Part shown: piece after piece, positions 8,595-16,104 of the stretch
How the letters are laid out: every line of letters begins with the position of its first letter
How positions within the stretch are numbered: the stretch's first letter is position 1
Source: Arcanobacterium sp.
GTDB taxonomy: Bacteria; Actinomycetota; Actinomycetes; Actinomycetales; Actinomycetaceae
Direction: 5' to 3'
DNA length: 32,468 bases
Assembly (NCBI GenBank): GCA_022768785.1
Contig: JALELI010000113.1
Coordinates: 1-32,468, forward strand
Program-made: the position numbers and the translations under genes
The notes under the pieces: generated by a model
Told to the model about the DNA's origin: nothing
Database searches by the model: none
Seen by the model: the letters and a program-made list of their open reading frames with translations, nothing else

Positions 8595-9299
8595 TCATCG
8601 CCCACCTACATCACTGGTGAGCCTCTGATAAGCATCTGCGCAGGCAGCAAGTTTGGCGATCTTTTGGCTCGATCCTGTGCCTTCTCCCCAAAAATCTTGG
8701 GCGAGATAAAGCTTTGCCGTATACACACGCGCGTGATCGGGGCCTTCTCCCTGCACCTCATAGCGCAGCTCTGCCACATGAGGAATCCCCAGCTCCCGTG
8801 CCTTCTCTTCAAATGCAGTGCGCCAATCGAGAGCCGGCCCTAGATCAGCAGCCTTGCGAATGATCGGCACAATATGCCGTTCCACCACAGCGCGCACGGT
8901 CTCCATGCCATGTTGCAGATACGTGGCGGCGATGAGTGCCTCCACGGTGTCGGAGAGAATCGAATCTTTCTCACGCCCTCCCGTGCGTTCTTCTCCCACA
9001 CCCAGGCGAATATAGCTGCCCAAATTCAACTCTCGCGCCACAATCGCCAACGCCTTTTCACTCACGCTGGCAGATTTCACTTTAGACATATCGCCTTCGG
9101 AATCCTCTGGGAACTGCTCAAAGATCCAATCAGCTGCAATAAACCCCAGCACGGAATCTCCGAGGAACTCCAGGCGCTCGTTGTGATCCGTCCCGTGCTC
9201 AAATGCCCATGAGCGGTGAGTGAGAGCGAGGGTGCGTATATGAGATTCGAGATCCACGCCCCATGCGTGCATAAGCTCAGTTGTATTGGGATTAAACAT
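8595..9299 (-). CDS. rnc: Ribonuclease III
   Basis: Double-strand-specific endoribonuclease for rRNA and mRNA processing. 234 residues, normal length. The N-terminal endonuclease domain has the signature ERLEFLGDSVLGF and the second metal-binding motif DTVEALIAATYL. A C-terminal double-stranded RNA-binding domain follows (DWRTAFEEKARELG to SSQKIAKLAACADAYQRL). The ATG overlaps the 3' end of the DUF177 gene by 8 bp, with AAGGAG just upstream, so the two are translationally coupled. Neither rpmF nor a formamidopyrimidine glycosylase gene is adjacent, although these are common neighbours in actinobacteria. Confidence 0.97.
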   Translation of the reverse strand: MFNPNTTELMHAWGVDLESHIRTLALTHRSWAFEHGTDHNERLEFLGDSVLGFIAADWIFEQFPEDSEGDMSKVKSASVSEKALAIVARELNLGSYIRLGVGEERTGGREKDSILSDTVEALIAATYLQHGMETVRAVVERHIVPIIRKAADLGPALDWRTAFEEKARELGIPHVAELRYEVQGEGPDHARVYTAKLYLAQDFWGEGTGSSQKIAKLAACADAYQRLTSDVGGR

Positions 9300-9864
9300 T
9301 GTCTCCTTCTTCAGCGGCTAGCCTGGCAGCTAGCTCATCAAGGGCACTAAAACGCGGGTCGAAGTGCTCGTGGTGGTGATCTTCAGGCAGATCGTCCCAA
9401 CGCTCGCCACACTCTGGGCACAGCCCTCGGCACTGTGGCTGGCACAGTGGTTGCAATGGGAGCGCAAGCACAATTGCATCGCGGATCAACGGCTCCAGAT
9501 CAATAGAATCCCCATCGGTCATCGGCAGTTCATCAGTGTCGTCAGCCCCGTTATCTATGAGTGCTTTTAGGCTTTGTGGATAATAGACGAGTTCAGCTAT
9601 CTGCTCATTCACTGTGCGCTCCAGCGGCCGCAAGCAGCGGGCGCACTCGCCGTCAGCGCGGGTATACACCCCACCGTGCACGAGCACGCCTTCACGCACA
9701 GATTCCAAAGTAATCTCAGTGGTGATCGGCGCACCCTGCGGCACTTTGAGCAAATCCACGCCGATTCCAGCAGGAGCCGAAAACGTGAATGAATACTGCC
9801 GCTGCGCTCCCTCTTGCCGGGGAAGATCAGCAATCGACACCACAAACTCAGAGCGTTTTCCCAT
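9292..9864 (-). CDS. DUF177 (YceD-like) metal-binding protein
   Basis: 190-residue member of the DUF177/YceD family, which in many bacteria is linked to 23S rRNA or ribosome production; its exact role here is not known. The family hallmark is two cysteine pairs: CARCLRPLER in the middle and CRGLCPECGERW near the C-terminus, likely a zinc site, followed by an acidic/His-rich stretch and a helical tail. The ATG has AGAGGTGG upstream. It is first in a two-gene unit with rnc; a perfect TATAAT lies about 140 bp upstream. Confidence 0.9.
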   Translation of the reverse strand: MGKRSEFVVSIADLPRQEGAQRQYSFTFSAPAGIGVDLLKVPQGAPITTEITLESVREGVLVHGGVYTRADGECARCLRPLERTVNEQIAELVYYPQSLKALIDNGADDTDELPMTDGDSIDLEPLIRDAIVLALPLQPLCQPQCRGLCPECGERWDDLPEDHHHEHFDPRFSALDELAARLAAEEGDNV

Positions 9865-10005
9865 CGTGCCACCTCTCTATCGTTGCAATCCCGATCGCCA
9901 CACACCTCGCGCCGGCAGCGCGCCTACAGCGCAGCGATCTCTGGTTCCCTGCAGCTATCCGAACTCCCGTGCCTACGCACTTTACCTGTGCTACCATGCG
10001 CACGT

Positions 10006-10011
10006 ATTATA
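10006..10011 (-). promoter_or_regulatory. Perfect TATAAT -10 box upstream of DUF177-rnc
   Basis: On the minus strand the hexamer TATAAT matches the sigma-A consensus exactly, in the 176-bp gap between sepIVA and the DUF177 gene. No good -35 hexamer is seen 16-19 bp upstream, so strength is uncertain. Nothing else recognisable occupies the gap. Confidence 0.4.
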
Positions 10012-10040
10012 GCTCGCTCCCGCTTTCACTTCGTGCTGAG

Positions 10041-10631
10041 CTATTTCTTGAGGCGCCTATGCCCGCCGCTTCTGCCGCTAGCCAGCTCTTCTTCAGCAGC
10101 CCCACGTTCAGCGAGGACATTCCTCCCCGCCGCAATCTGATCCTGCACCGCATCGATTGCATCTTGAAGAGCGGCCAACTCTTCTGCCAGATCAGCCAAC
10201 TTAGAATCTGAATACTCATCGGCTCCACGTTTAATGTGCTGAGCCTTTTGCCGAGCTTCATCAACAATTTTTGCCGCATGCGATTGTGCCGCCACCGTGA
10301 TCGCATCGCGCTCCACGAGCTGCTGCGCCTGCTGCTTAGCTTGCGCCACGAGAGTCTCTGCCTCACTGTGCGCTTTCGCCAGAATCGCCTCTGCCTCACT
10401 ATGAGCCTGATCCGTGACGGCGGAAATATCTTGTAGCACTGAATCAGCATCTACGATCTGCTGCGGCACAATAGCGCGCGCCGTCTCCAACAAATCGAGA
10501 AGCTCGCTTTGATTCACCAACACTGACGCCGAGAGCGGCATCGCTTTCGCATGGGCCACCCGCTCTGTGAGCTCATCGAGAATTTCGAGCAGTGAGGCTC
10601 CAGTCTGTTCGTTGTCTGTGAGTTCACTCAT
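10041..10631 (-). CDS. sepIVA: SepIVA/DivIVA-like coiled-coil protein
   Basis: 196-residue, highly helical Ala/Glu/Gln-rich protein. The N-terminal part (LLEILDELTERVAHAKAMP, then SELLDLLETARAIVPQQI) matches the actinobacterial SepIVA type, a DivIVA-related factor for septation and polar envelope growth in mycobacteria. A long coiled coil follows, containing a repeated AHSEAE element, and the tail is basic. The ATG at 10631 overlaps the coaD stop by 8 bp and has GAAAGG upstream. The neighbourhood coaD-sepIVA-DUF177-rnc is the conserved actinobacterial one, which supports the name. Function is inferred from family and synteny. Confidence 0.75.
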   Translation of the reverse strand: MSELTDNEQTGASLLEILDELTERVAHAKAMPLSASVLVNQSELLDLLETARAIVPQQIVDADSVLQDISAVTDQAHSEAEAILAKAHSEAETLVAQAKQQAQQLVERDAITVAAQSHAAKIVDEARQKAQHIKRGADEYSDSKLADLAEELAALQDAIDAVQDQIAAGRNVLAERGAAEEELASGRSGGHRRLKK

Positions 10632-11124
10632 CGTGGCTACCTTTCTTCCGTTCCTGTGCCCGCTGTTGTAGCGCCTGCGCCACGTTCGCTGGCACGAGAT
10701 CTTCAAATTTTCCGCCGTATGCGGCAATTTCTTTTACAAACGACGAAGCGATATGCGCCTTAGCAGGATCACCTATAATCAACGCTGTTTCCAAGCCTGA
10801 GAGATGGCGGTTGAGCAGTGCCATCGCCTGTTCATTATCGAAATCAGCGGTGCCACGCAGCCCTTTCACAATTGCAGTGGCCCCATGCTCCTGCGCGAAT
10901 ACTGCCACGAGGCCGTCCATCAGCTCCACCTGCACCCCAGGAATATCAGCAAGCGCTCCCCGCGCTAGCTGCACACGCTCCGGAGCAGAAAACCAATAGT
11001 TTTTACGGGTGTTTCTTCCCACCCCCACGATCACGTGATCAAACATCGTGCGCGCACGTTGAATCACATCCACATGCCCAAGCGTGATGGGATCAAAAGA
11101 ACCAGGGCACACAGCAATTTTCAT
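10624..11124 (-). CDS. coaD: Phosphopantetheine adenylyltransferase
   Basis: Catalyses the fourth step of coenzyme A synthesis: 4'-phosphopantetheine + ATP to dephospho-CoA. 166 residues, standard length. The nucleotidyltransferase motif PGSFDPITLGHVD is at the N-terminus, followed by KGLRGTADFDNE and the C-terminal IASSFVKEIA (the family's S-S-x-x-R/K-E element). The ATG overlaps the rsmD TGA by 4 bp and the 3' end overlaps sepIVA by 8 bp, so rsmD-coaD-sepIVA form one coupled unit. Confidence 0.98.
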   Translation of the reverse strand: MKIAVCPGSFDPITLGHVDVIQRARTMFDHVIVGVGRNTRKNYWFSAPERVQLARGALADIPGVQVELMDGLVAVFAQEHGATAIVKGLRGTADFDNEQAMALLNRHLSGLETALIIGDPAKAHIASSFVKEIAAYGGKFEDLVPANVAQALQQRAQERKKGSHDE

Positions 11125-11702
11125 GCTTTTATGCTATCGCTTTCCAGCGCACGCTCGGCGCTCCACACTCGGGTATCCCCCATTTTGCGCTCATCACAGA
11201 GCGTGAACCCAGCTGGCCAGCGCGGCTCTTCCGATTGGGCTGCCCGCTCCACCACGATGAGGGCTTCACTGGGCAGGTGCGGCGCCAACAACTCTAAAGT
11301 GCGAGAGAGCTCTTCCTCTGAGTAGCTATAGGGCGGATCGAGAAATGCCACATCAAATTCAGGTAGTGTGCCCACATCAGCAGCTAGATAAGAATCTGCC
11401 TTTTTAGTAACAACATGTGTTTGCTGTGCAAACCCCACAGCGCACGCATTAGCTCTAATCAATTTAGCTGCTGTGGGATTCATATCTACAGCCACGGCTC
11501 GATCAGCTCCACGTGAAATAGCTTCCAGTGCAAGCGCTCCAGATCCGGCGAAGAGATCGAGCACTACGCTGCCACGCACATAGCCGTAGTGCTCCAGGTG
11601 GGAAAAGAGCGCCTCTCGCACTCGCTCACTCGTGGGGCGCGTGCCTGATTTCGGCACCGCCAATTTCCGCCCGCGCGCTTGCCCAGCCACAATCCGAGTC
11701 AT
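11121..11702 (-). CDS. rsmD: 16S rRNA (guanine(966)-N2)-methyltransferase
   Basis: SAM-dependent methyltransferase acting on G966 of 16S rRNA. 193 residues. The N-terminus MTRIVAGQARGRKLAVPKSGTRPTSERVREALF is family-typical; motif I is LDLFAGSGALALEA, and the catalytic NPPY-type motif reads FLDPPYS. No convincing Shine-Dalgarno precedes the ATG, but a TATTAT box ends 6 nt before it, consistent with a leaderless mRNA. Confidence 0.95.
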   Translation of the reverse strand: MTRIVAGQARGRKLAVPKSGTRPTSERVREALFSHLEHYGYVRGSVVLDLFAGSGALALEAISRGADRAVAVDMNPTAAKLIRANACAVGFAQQTHVVTKKADSYLAADVGTLPEFDVAFLDPPYSYSEEELSRTLELLAPHLPSEALIVVERAAQSEEPRWPAGFTLCDERKMGDTRVWSAERALESDSIKA

Positions 11703-11708
11703 ACTTCG

Positions 11709-11728
11709 ATAATACCGTGTTCACACGG
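11709..11728 (-). promoter_or_regulatory. Leaderless -10 box with adjoining 14-bp palindrome before rsmD
   Basis: On the minus strand TATTAT (11714-11709) is followed by six bases and then the rsmD ATG, the spacing expected for a transcript starting at the start codon. Directly upstream lies a palindrome, CCGTGT-TC-ACACGG on the plus strand (11715-11728), in the spacer where an activator or repressor could bind. No -35 consensus is seen. Confidence 0.4.
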
Positions 11729-11956
11729 CTCTCTAGCACCCAGTGGCTCTCGGACGCCCGGTAGCTCTTAGAAATCAATAGTTCTCAAGCATCAGCTCAC
11801 GGGAAACTCTCCCTTTACCGTGCGTGTGTTTCTTTTTCCCCTCGGTGAGCAGCGTGCAACGAGTGATTTGCCCTTCCTCTGTGCGGGTGCGTTTTCTCCA
11901 CATATTTATATTTCTGTATGTGTTCTGCTTTTCTTTATGAATTCTGCGCTTTGGCC

Positions 11957-14344
11957 CTACGTGCGGCGAATATATGCCGCGCTGGCCGTATGCTCCACTG
12001 CAGCCACCGCGGCAGCGAGCTCTATGTGGTCGCTTAACTCTGGATCTTGAGCGATCGTTCGATGAGCAGCAGCTTTGGCAGTTTCGATAATATCGGCGTC
12101 ACGAATCACAGAAAGGAACCGCAGCGAACTGCGCTTCCCGGCCTGCTCAGCCCCGAGCACATCACCCTCTGCCCGCAATTCGAGATCTTTTTCTGCGAGC
12201 GCAAACCCATCGCGAGTGCCGGCAAACGCTTTCAACCGCTCATAGGCCACCGTGCCCGTAGCAGCTCCATACACAGCGAGGCACAAGCTCGGCACGCTTC
12301 CTCTGCCCACTCTTCCACGCAACTGGTGGAGCTGCGACAGCCCAAAACGATCGGCGTCCATAATCACCATCATGGTGGCTTGTGGCACGTCAATTCCCAC
12401 TTCGATCACAGTGGTGGCCACCAACACCGGAGCCTTGCCAGAGCTAAAATCAGCCATTGCCGCCGCCTTAACGTCTGCAGAAAGCTGGCCGTGTGCGCTG
12501 CCGATCGCAACCCCTTGCAACGCCGGCTCGCTGCGAAGCTGCTCCAGCATGGCCTCCACAGAAGCGAGCTCACGCCCCGGAGAAAGCGGCTCGAAAGGGG
12601 CCAGCATAACGGCTTCTTGAGCAATCAGCGCCTCTTGATCGCTCCTACCAGTGGCTATCTCAAGCTGCATTCCCTGAGCCGCCTGCTCCCTCTGCTCCCT
12701 TTTCGAAGCTGCTCCCAGTATGCTCGCAGCACCACCAACTGCATGTGCCGTATCCTCTACGGCTATTTCAGATTCTTCATCTGCCCGCGCACTAATCCGG
12801 GGACACACCACATACACTCGCCCGCCACGTTCCACTTCTTCCCGCGCGCGCTGCCACACACGGGCTAGCCAGGCCTCATTCCATTCAGGCACCAACACCG
12901 TGCGCACTTCAGCGCGGCCTTTGGGCAGCTCCGAGAGAGTGCTCACATCGAGATCCCCAAAAAGCGTCATTGCAATCGTGCGTGGAATCGGGGTAGCCGT
13001 CATCACCAACAGATGTGTTCCGCGTGCGAGCGCATCTCTCTGATTCACTCCAAAGCGGTGTTGCTCATCTACCACCACTAACCCCAAAAAAGGCAGCTGC
13101 ACTGAATCGTAGAGTAGAGCATGAGTGCCCACAATAAGCTGTGCCTCGCCAGCGGCGATACGCGCTAGAGCTGCACGGCGAGCAGCTCCCGAGAGCGAAC
13201 CCGTGAGTAGTTCTAAGCGGATTGCCTGCTCAGGTGCTCCGATCTCTCCTCCATGGCCCAGCTCTCCTAGCATATGCGCAAAAGTCTCGAGGTGCTGGCG
13301 CGCCAGCACCTCTGTGGGAGCGAGCAACACTGCCTGCCCTCCGGCATCGATCACCTGCAGCATTGCGCGCAACGCCACAATAGTTTTTCCAGTGCCCACA
13401 TCTCCTTGCAATAGCCTTCGCATTGGCACTGAACTCGCTATATCATGTGCAATCTGTTTCCCCACCTGCAGCTGGCCATTTGTGAGTGTGAAAGGAAGCT
13501 GACGATCGAAAGCCGCAGCCACGCCGTCTACTCGCTGTGGGCATGCGCGTGCCGGTTCCTTTTTTGCATGTGCAGTACGCTGGGCGAGCACTGTTTGCAG
13601 CACGAATGCTTCTTCGTAAGCCATTCGCTCTCGAGCTTTCTGCCATTGAGAGAGGTCACTCGGTTGGTGAAGCTCTTTGAGCGCTTCTAATTTGGCGGGT
13701 AGATGGTGAGCCTCACGGAGCTCTGCAGGGAGCGGATCGGGCACATCTGCTTCGCTCACGTGTGGCATCACCACTGCGAGGGCTTGGCCGATTTTCCAAG
13801 AGGGCACTCCCGCTGCACTGTGATAGATCGGGATTGGGCGAGCGAGGACATCGCGATCCACCGCATTAAAATCGCCAATCAACGAATACTCCGGGTGAGT
13901 GAGCTGCAGCTTCCCTCGATAAGAACTGATCGTGCCCGAGAAAGTGGCCACAGTGCCCACCTCAAGCTGCATTTCATGGAATTTGAGCGGGCGTGAGTTT
14001 TTGGCAAAAAATGCGAGTTCCAGATCGTGCTCGCCATCAGTCACCACCACAGTGAGGATAAAGCCACGCCGCGCATGCATCGGGCGGATTGCAGCACTGA
14101 GCACTTTCGCCACTACCGTTACCGCCTCACCATCGTGCACTGCTTCAATGGGCATGAGTTCGCCGCGTGGAGCTAGCCGAAATGGCACATGCAGCAAGAG
14201 GTCGCGCACTGTGTGCAGCTCCAACTTCGCCAAGGCATTCGCGGTGCGCTTACCCACGAAGCGCTCCAGCGGAGCCGCGAGCACTCCCCCCTGCTCACTC
14301 ACTAATGCCGCAACCTCACCGCTGCCAGTGCCACGCTTTCCCAC
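11957..14344 (-). CDS. recG: ATP-dependent DNA helicase RecG
   Basis: Superfamily-2 helicase that remodels stalled forks and branched DNA. N-terminal wedge/OB region (about 1-250), then helicase lobes with Walker A GDVGTGKTIVALRAM, DExH box DEQHRFGVNQR, TATPIPRTIAMTLFGDLD and the C-terminal VEVGID-type motif plus QLRGRVGRG. The protein is 795 residues, longer than usual (about 690-740). The excess lies in an Ala/Glu-rich stretch of about 60-70 residues between VCPRISARADE and IGSAHGQLSADVK, in the second helicase lobe. The start is GTG at 14344, with AGGAGG only three bases upstream. Confidence 0.96.
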   Translation of the reverse strand: MGKRGTGSGEVAALVSEQGGVLAAPLERFVGKRTANALAKLELHTVRDLLLHVPFRLAPRGELMPIEAVHDGEAVTVVAKVLSAAIRPMHARRGFILTVVVTDGEHDLELAFFAKNSRPLKFHEMQLEVGTVATFSGTISSYRGKLQLTHPEYSLIGDFNAVDRDVLARPIPIYHSAAGVPSWKIGQALAVVMPHVSEADVPDPLPAELREAHHLPAKLEALKELHQPSDLSQWQKARERMAYEEAFVLQTVLAQRTAHAKKEPARACPQRVDGVAAAFDRQLPFTLTNGQLQVGKQIAHDIASSVPMRRLLQGDVGTGKTIVALRAMLQVIDAGGQAVLLAPTEVLARQHLETFAHMLGELGHGGEIGAPEQAIRLELLTGSLSGAARRAALARIAAGEAQLIVGTHALLYDSVQLPFLGLVVVDEQHRFGVNQRDALARGTHLLVMTATPIPRTIAMTLFGDLDVSTLSELPKGRAEVRTVLVPEWNEAWLARVWQRAREEVERGGRVYVVCPRISARADEESEIAVEDTAHAVGGAASILGAASKREQREQAAQGMQLEIATGRSDQEALIAQEAVMLAPFEPLSPGRELASVEAMLEQLRSEPALQGVAIGSAHGQLSADVKAAAMADFSSGKAPVLVATTVIEVGIDVPQATMMVIMDADRFGLSQLHQLRGRVGRGSVPSLCLAVYGAATGTVAYERLKAFAGTRDGFALAEKDLELRAEGDVLGAEQAGKRSSLRFLSVIRDADIIETAKAAAHRTIAQDPELSDHIELAAAVAAVEHTASAAYIRRT

Positions 14345-14586
14345 TGTCCTCCTATGCTCACGAGCCTATCTGGTGAGCCCTGGCGCAGAGCTGTACATAC
14401 ACCAATTCAGCACGATGAACATACCCTGCACTTACCAATGCTCATTGTACCGCGCGGTAAAAAGCGAGTAGCTCTTGATAAAAAAGCGAGTAGCTCTTGC
14501 ATAAAAGCTTGTAAGCGTTTTAAAAGCCAATCTGCACTTACTCACTTGCTCTCTGCAGGTTTAGCATCTGCCGAATGGCCTACTAG
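14345..14586. other. Gene-free gap between GH43 and recG
   Basis: 242 bp without a gene. On the minus strand TACAAT (14449-14444) beside a 10-bp palindrome ACCGCGCGGT (14449-14458) is a possible recG promoter with no clear -35. A tandem 22-bp repeat with T-runs on the minus strand lies just upstream and may end island transcripts. Confidence 0.3.
14459..14502. repeat. Tandem 22-bp direct repeat
   Basis: AAAAAGCGAGTAGCTCTTG occurs at 14459-14477 and again at 14481-14499, a period of 22. Each copy reads on the minus strand as a short GAG-CTA-CTC fold followed by a run of five or six T, so each could weakly terminate transcripts leaving the GH43 gene. Confidence 0.8.
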
Positions 14587-16104
14587 CTAGGAGCGGCTAG
14601 GAGTGAGTTCAATAGCCGAAATCAACAGTGGGGAGAGTGGCGCGTCTGCACTCACGCCAATCCGCTGCTGCCCAGCTCTCAGCTGCAGAGTGAGAACTGC
14701 TGGTTGATAATCCTGCGATTGCGGCAGTTCAATATCCCGATCAGTTTGCTCGCCATTCACAGTCACTCTAATCAACGCCAGATCCTGCGAAGCTTTCGCC
14801 TCTTTCACAAGATCTGTTGGGCGAGCCCACACAAATATGGCATACGTTCCATGGTGTGGAATATCAATATTCCACACCGCTGTATCATCAAAATGCTCAA
14901 ATCCAGCTAGTGCCTGGCCGCCCAGTGCTTTGGAATCTTTCGTTATCACTAGTTTCTTGCTTTTCTGCACGACATCGCTAGCAACCATTCGAACGCGCGG
15001 CGGATCTCCCATCGGGATCGGTGCAAGAGCAGCGCCTGAAACTGGCTCAGCTGCTTGCAATACTCCAGCTGAATCAAAGCTTACTTTCTGATAACGGACC
15101 GCTCGATCCCACCCACTCCCAGAATATCGAGCAGCGTGGTAAATCATGTACACATTGCCATCTTGCGTAGAAACAAAACTGTTATGCCCAGGAGCCACAA
15201 CTCCATTGCCACTAGCCAATACCGGCTCAGACTGTTTCGCCCATGAGCCTGGTGCAGCTAGATCAGCATCCACAGGAGCTGTGAGCACACCGATACAATA
15301 AGAATCTGTCCATGAGCCAGATGCCGAATATGCTAAATTAACAGTTTTCCCCACAGTGATAGCTGTAGGCCCTTCATTGACTTTTGGTGATCCCACAGTT
15401 TCCCAGGAGAATTCCGGACGAGAAATAAGGATTTTTTCGGATTTTACCTGCGTCGGAGAAACCATATGCGCGATGTAAAGATTTTGCTGCACATTTGTGT
15501 AACCCTCCCATCCAGACCACACAAAATATCTTCCTGTGTTGTTTTCCACCACTGTGCCGTCAATAGCGAATTTGTCGTCCATTCCCCCAAGCTCTTCAAA
15601 CTTCCAGTGTCCAAGAGAAGGATTGTCGGCAGGATTGCTTAGCACATACATCCGGTGAATATCGTCTCCGCTGCGCTTCCCCGCCACATAAATGTGCCAA
15701 GAGCCATCTAAATAATGCAGTTCAGGAGCCCAAAAATCCCCAACTTTGTGTGCTGTATCTCCTGTTTTTAGATGAATTATCTGCCTCTCGGCAGCGGCAA
15801 TAGAACTGAGAGCTGCAGAGCGGCGTAACGCCACGCTGTCGCCCAAAGATTCCACCGAATAATAAAAGTTGCCACGCTTCATGATCCAGGGATCAGCTCC
15901 TGCAGCCAACAATTGCGGAGAAATACGCGAGCCATCGTGGAGCACGTCTCTGGGCTTCTCACCTTTGTCATTACCCAACGCACAGGCAGCTATCAGCATA
16001 ACAGCGATTACCGCCCCTGCCTGTTTTATCCTTCTCGCCATTAGAGCAGCTCTAGCAGCATTGCCCTTCCAGCTCCACCGTCCGATGCACATCTCACTCT
16101 TCAT
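14587..16104 (-). CDS. GH43-family glycoside hydrolase lipoprotein (probable alpha-L-arabinofuranosidase)
   Basis: Probable surface lipoprotein cleaving arabinose (or xylose) side chains from plant-type glycans. Counting from the ATG at 16104, a signal peptide ends in the lipobox LIAAC (Cys41). The five-bladed propeller domain (about 65-368) shows the GH43 triad: Asp71 in GADPWI, Asp182 in AIDGTVV and Glu244 in NEGPTAI, plus the family block DFWAPELHYLDGSWHIYVA. A C-terminal beta-rich domain (about 370-505) resembles a carbohydrate-binding module. The start is uncertain: 16104 overlaps the GH2 stop by 11 bp, whereas ATG 16041 gives the best signal peptide (MARRIKQ...), but neither has a strong ribosome site. 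It is last in the sugar operon. Substrate is inferred from family. Confidence 0.82.
   Translation of the reverse strand: MKSEMCIGRWSWKGNAARAALMARRIKQAGAVIAVMLIAACALGNDKGEKPRDVLHDGSRISPQLLAAGADPWIMKRGNFYYSVESLGDSVALRRSAALSSIAAAERQIIHLKTGDTAHKVGDFWAPELHYLDGSWHIYVAGKRSGDDIHRMYVLSNPADNPSLGHWKFEELGGMDDKFAIDGTVVENNTGRYFVWSGWEGYTNVQQNLYIAHMVSPTQVKSEKILISRPEFSWETVGSPKVNEGPTAITVGKTVNLAYSASGSWTDSYCIGVLTAPVDADLAAPGSWAKQSEPVLASGNGVVAPGHNSFVSTQDGNVYMIYHAARYSGSGWDRAVRYQKVSFDSAGVLQAAEPVSGAALAPIPMGDPPRVRMVASDVVQKSKKLVITKDSKALGGQALAGFEHFDDTAVWNIDIPHHGTYAIFVWARPTDLVKEAKASQDLALIRVTVNGEQTDRDIELPQSQDYQPAVLTLQLRAGQQRIGVSADAPLSPLLISAIELTPSRS

Noticed and set aside
8413..8620. Small plus-strand open frames in the rnc/response-regulator gap
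   Set aside because: No recognisable protein features or ribosome sites; they overlap a palindrome and the rnc end.
11715..11728. parS or LexA box upstream of rsmD
   Set aside because: The palindrome CCGTGT-TC-ACACGG differs from both consensus sites.
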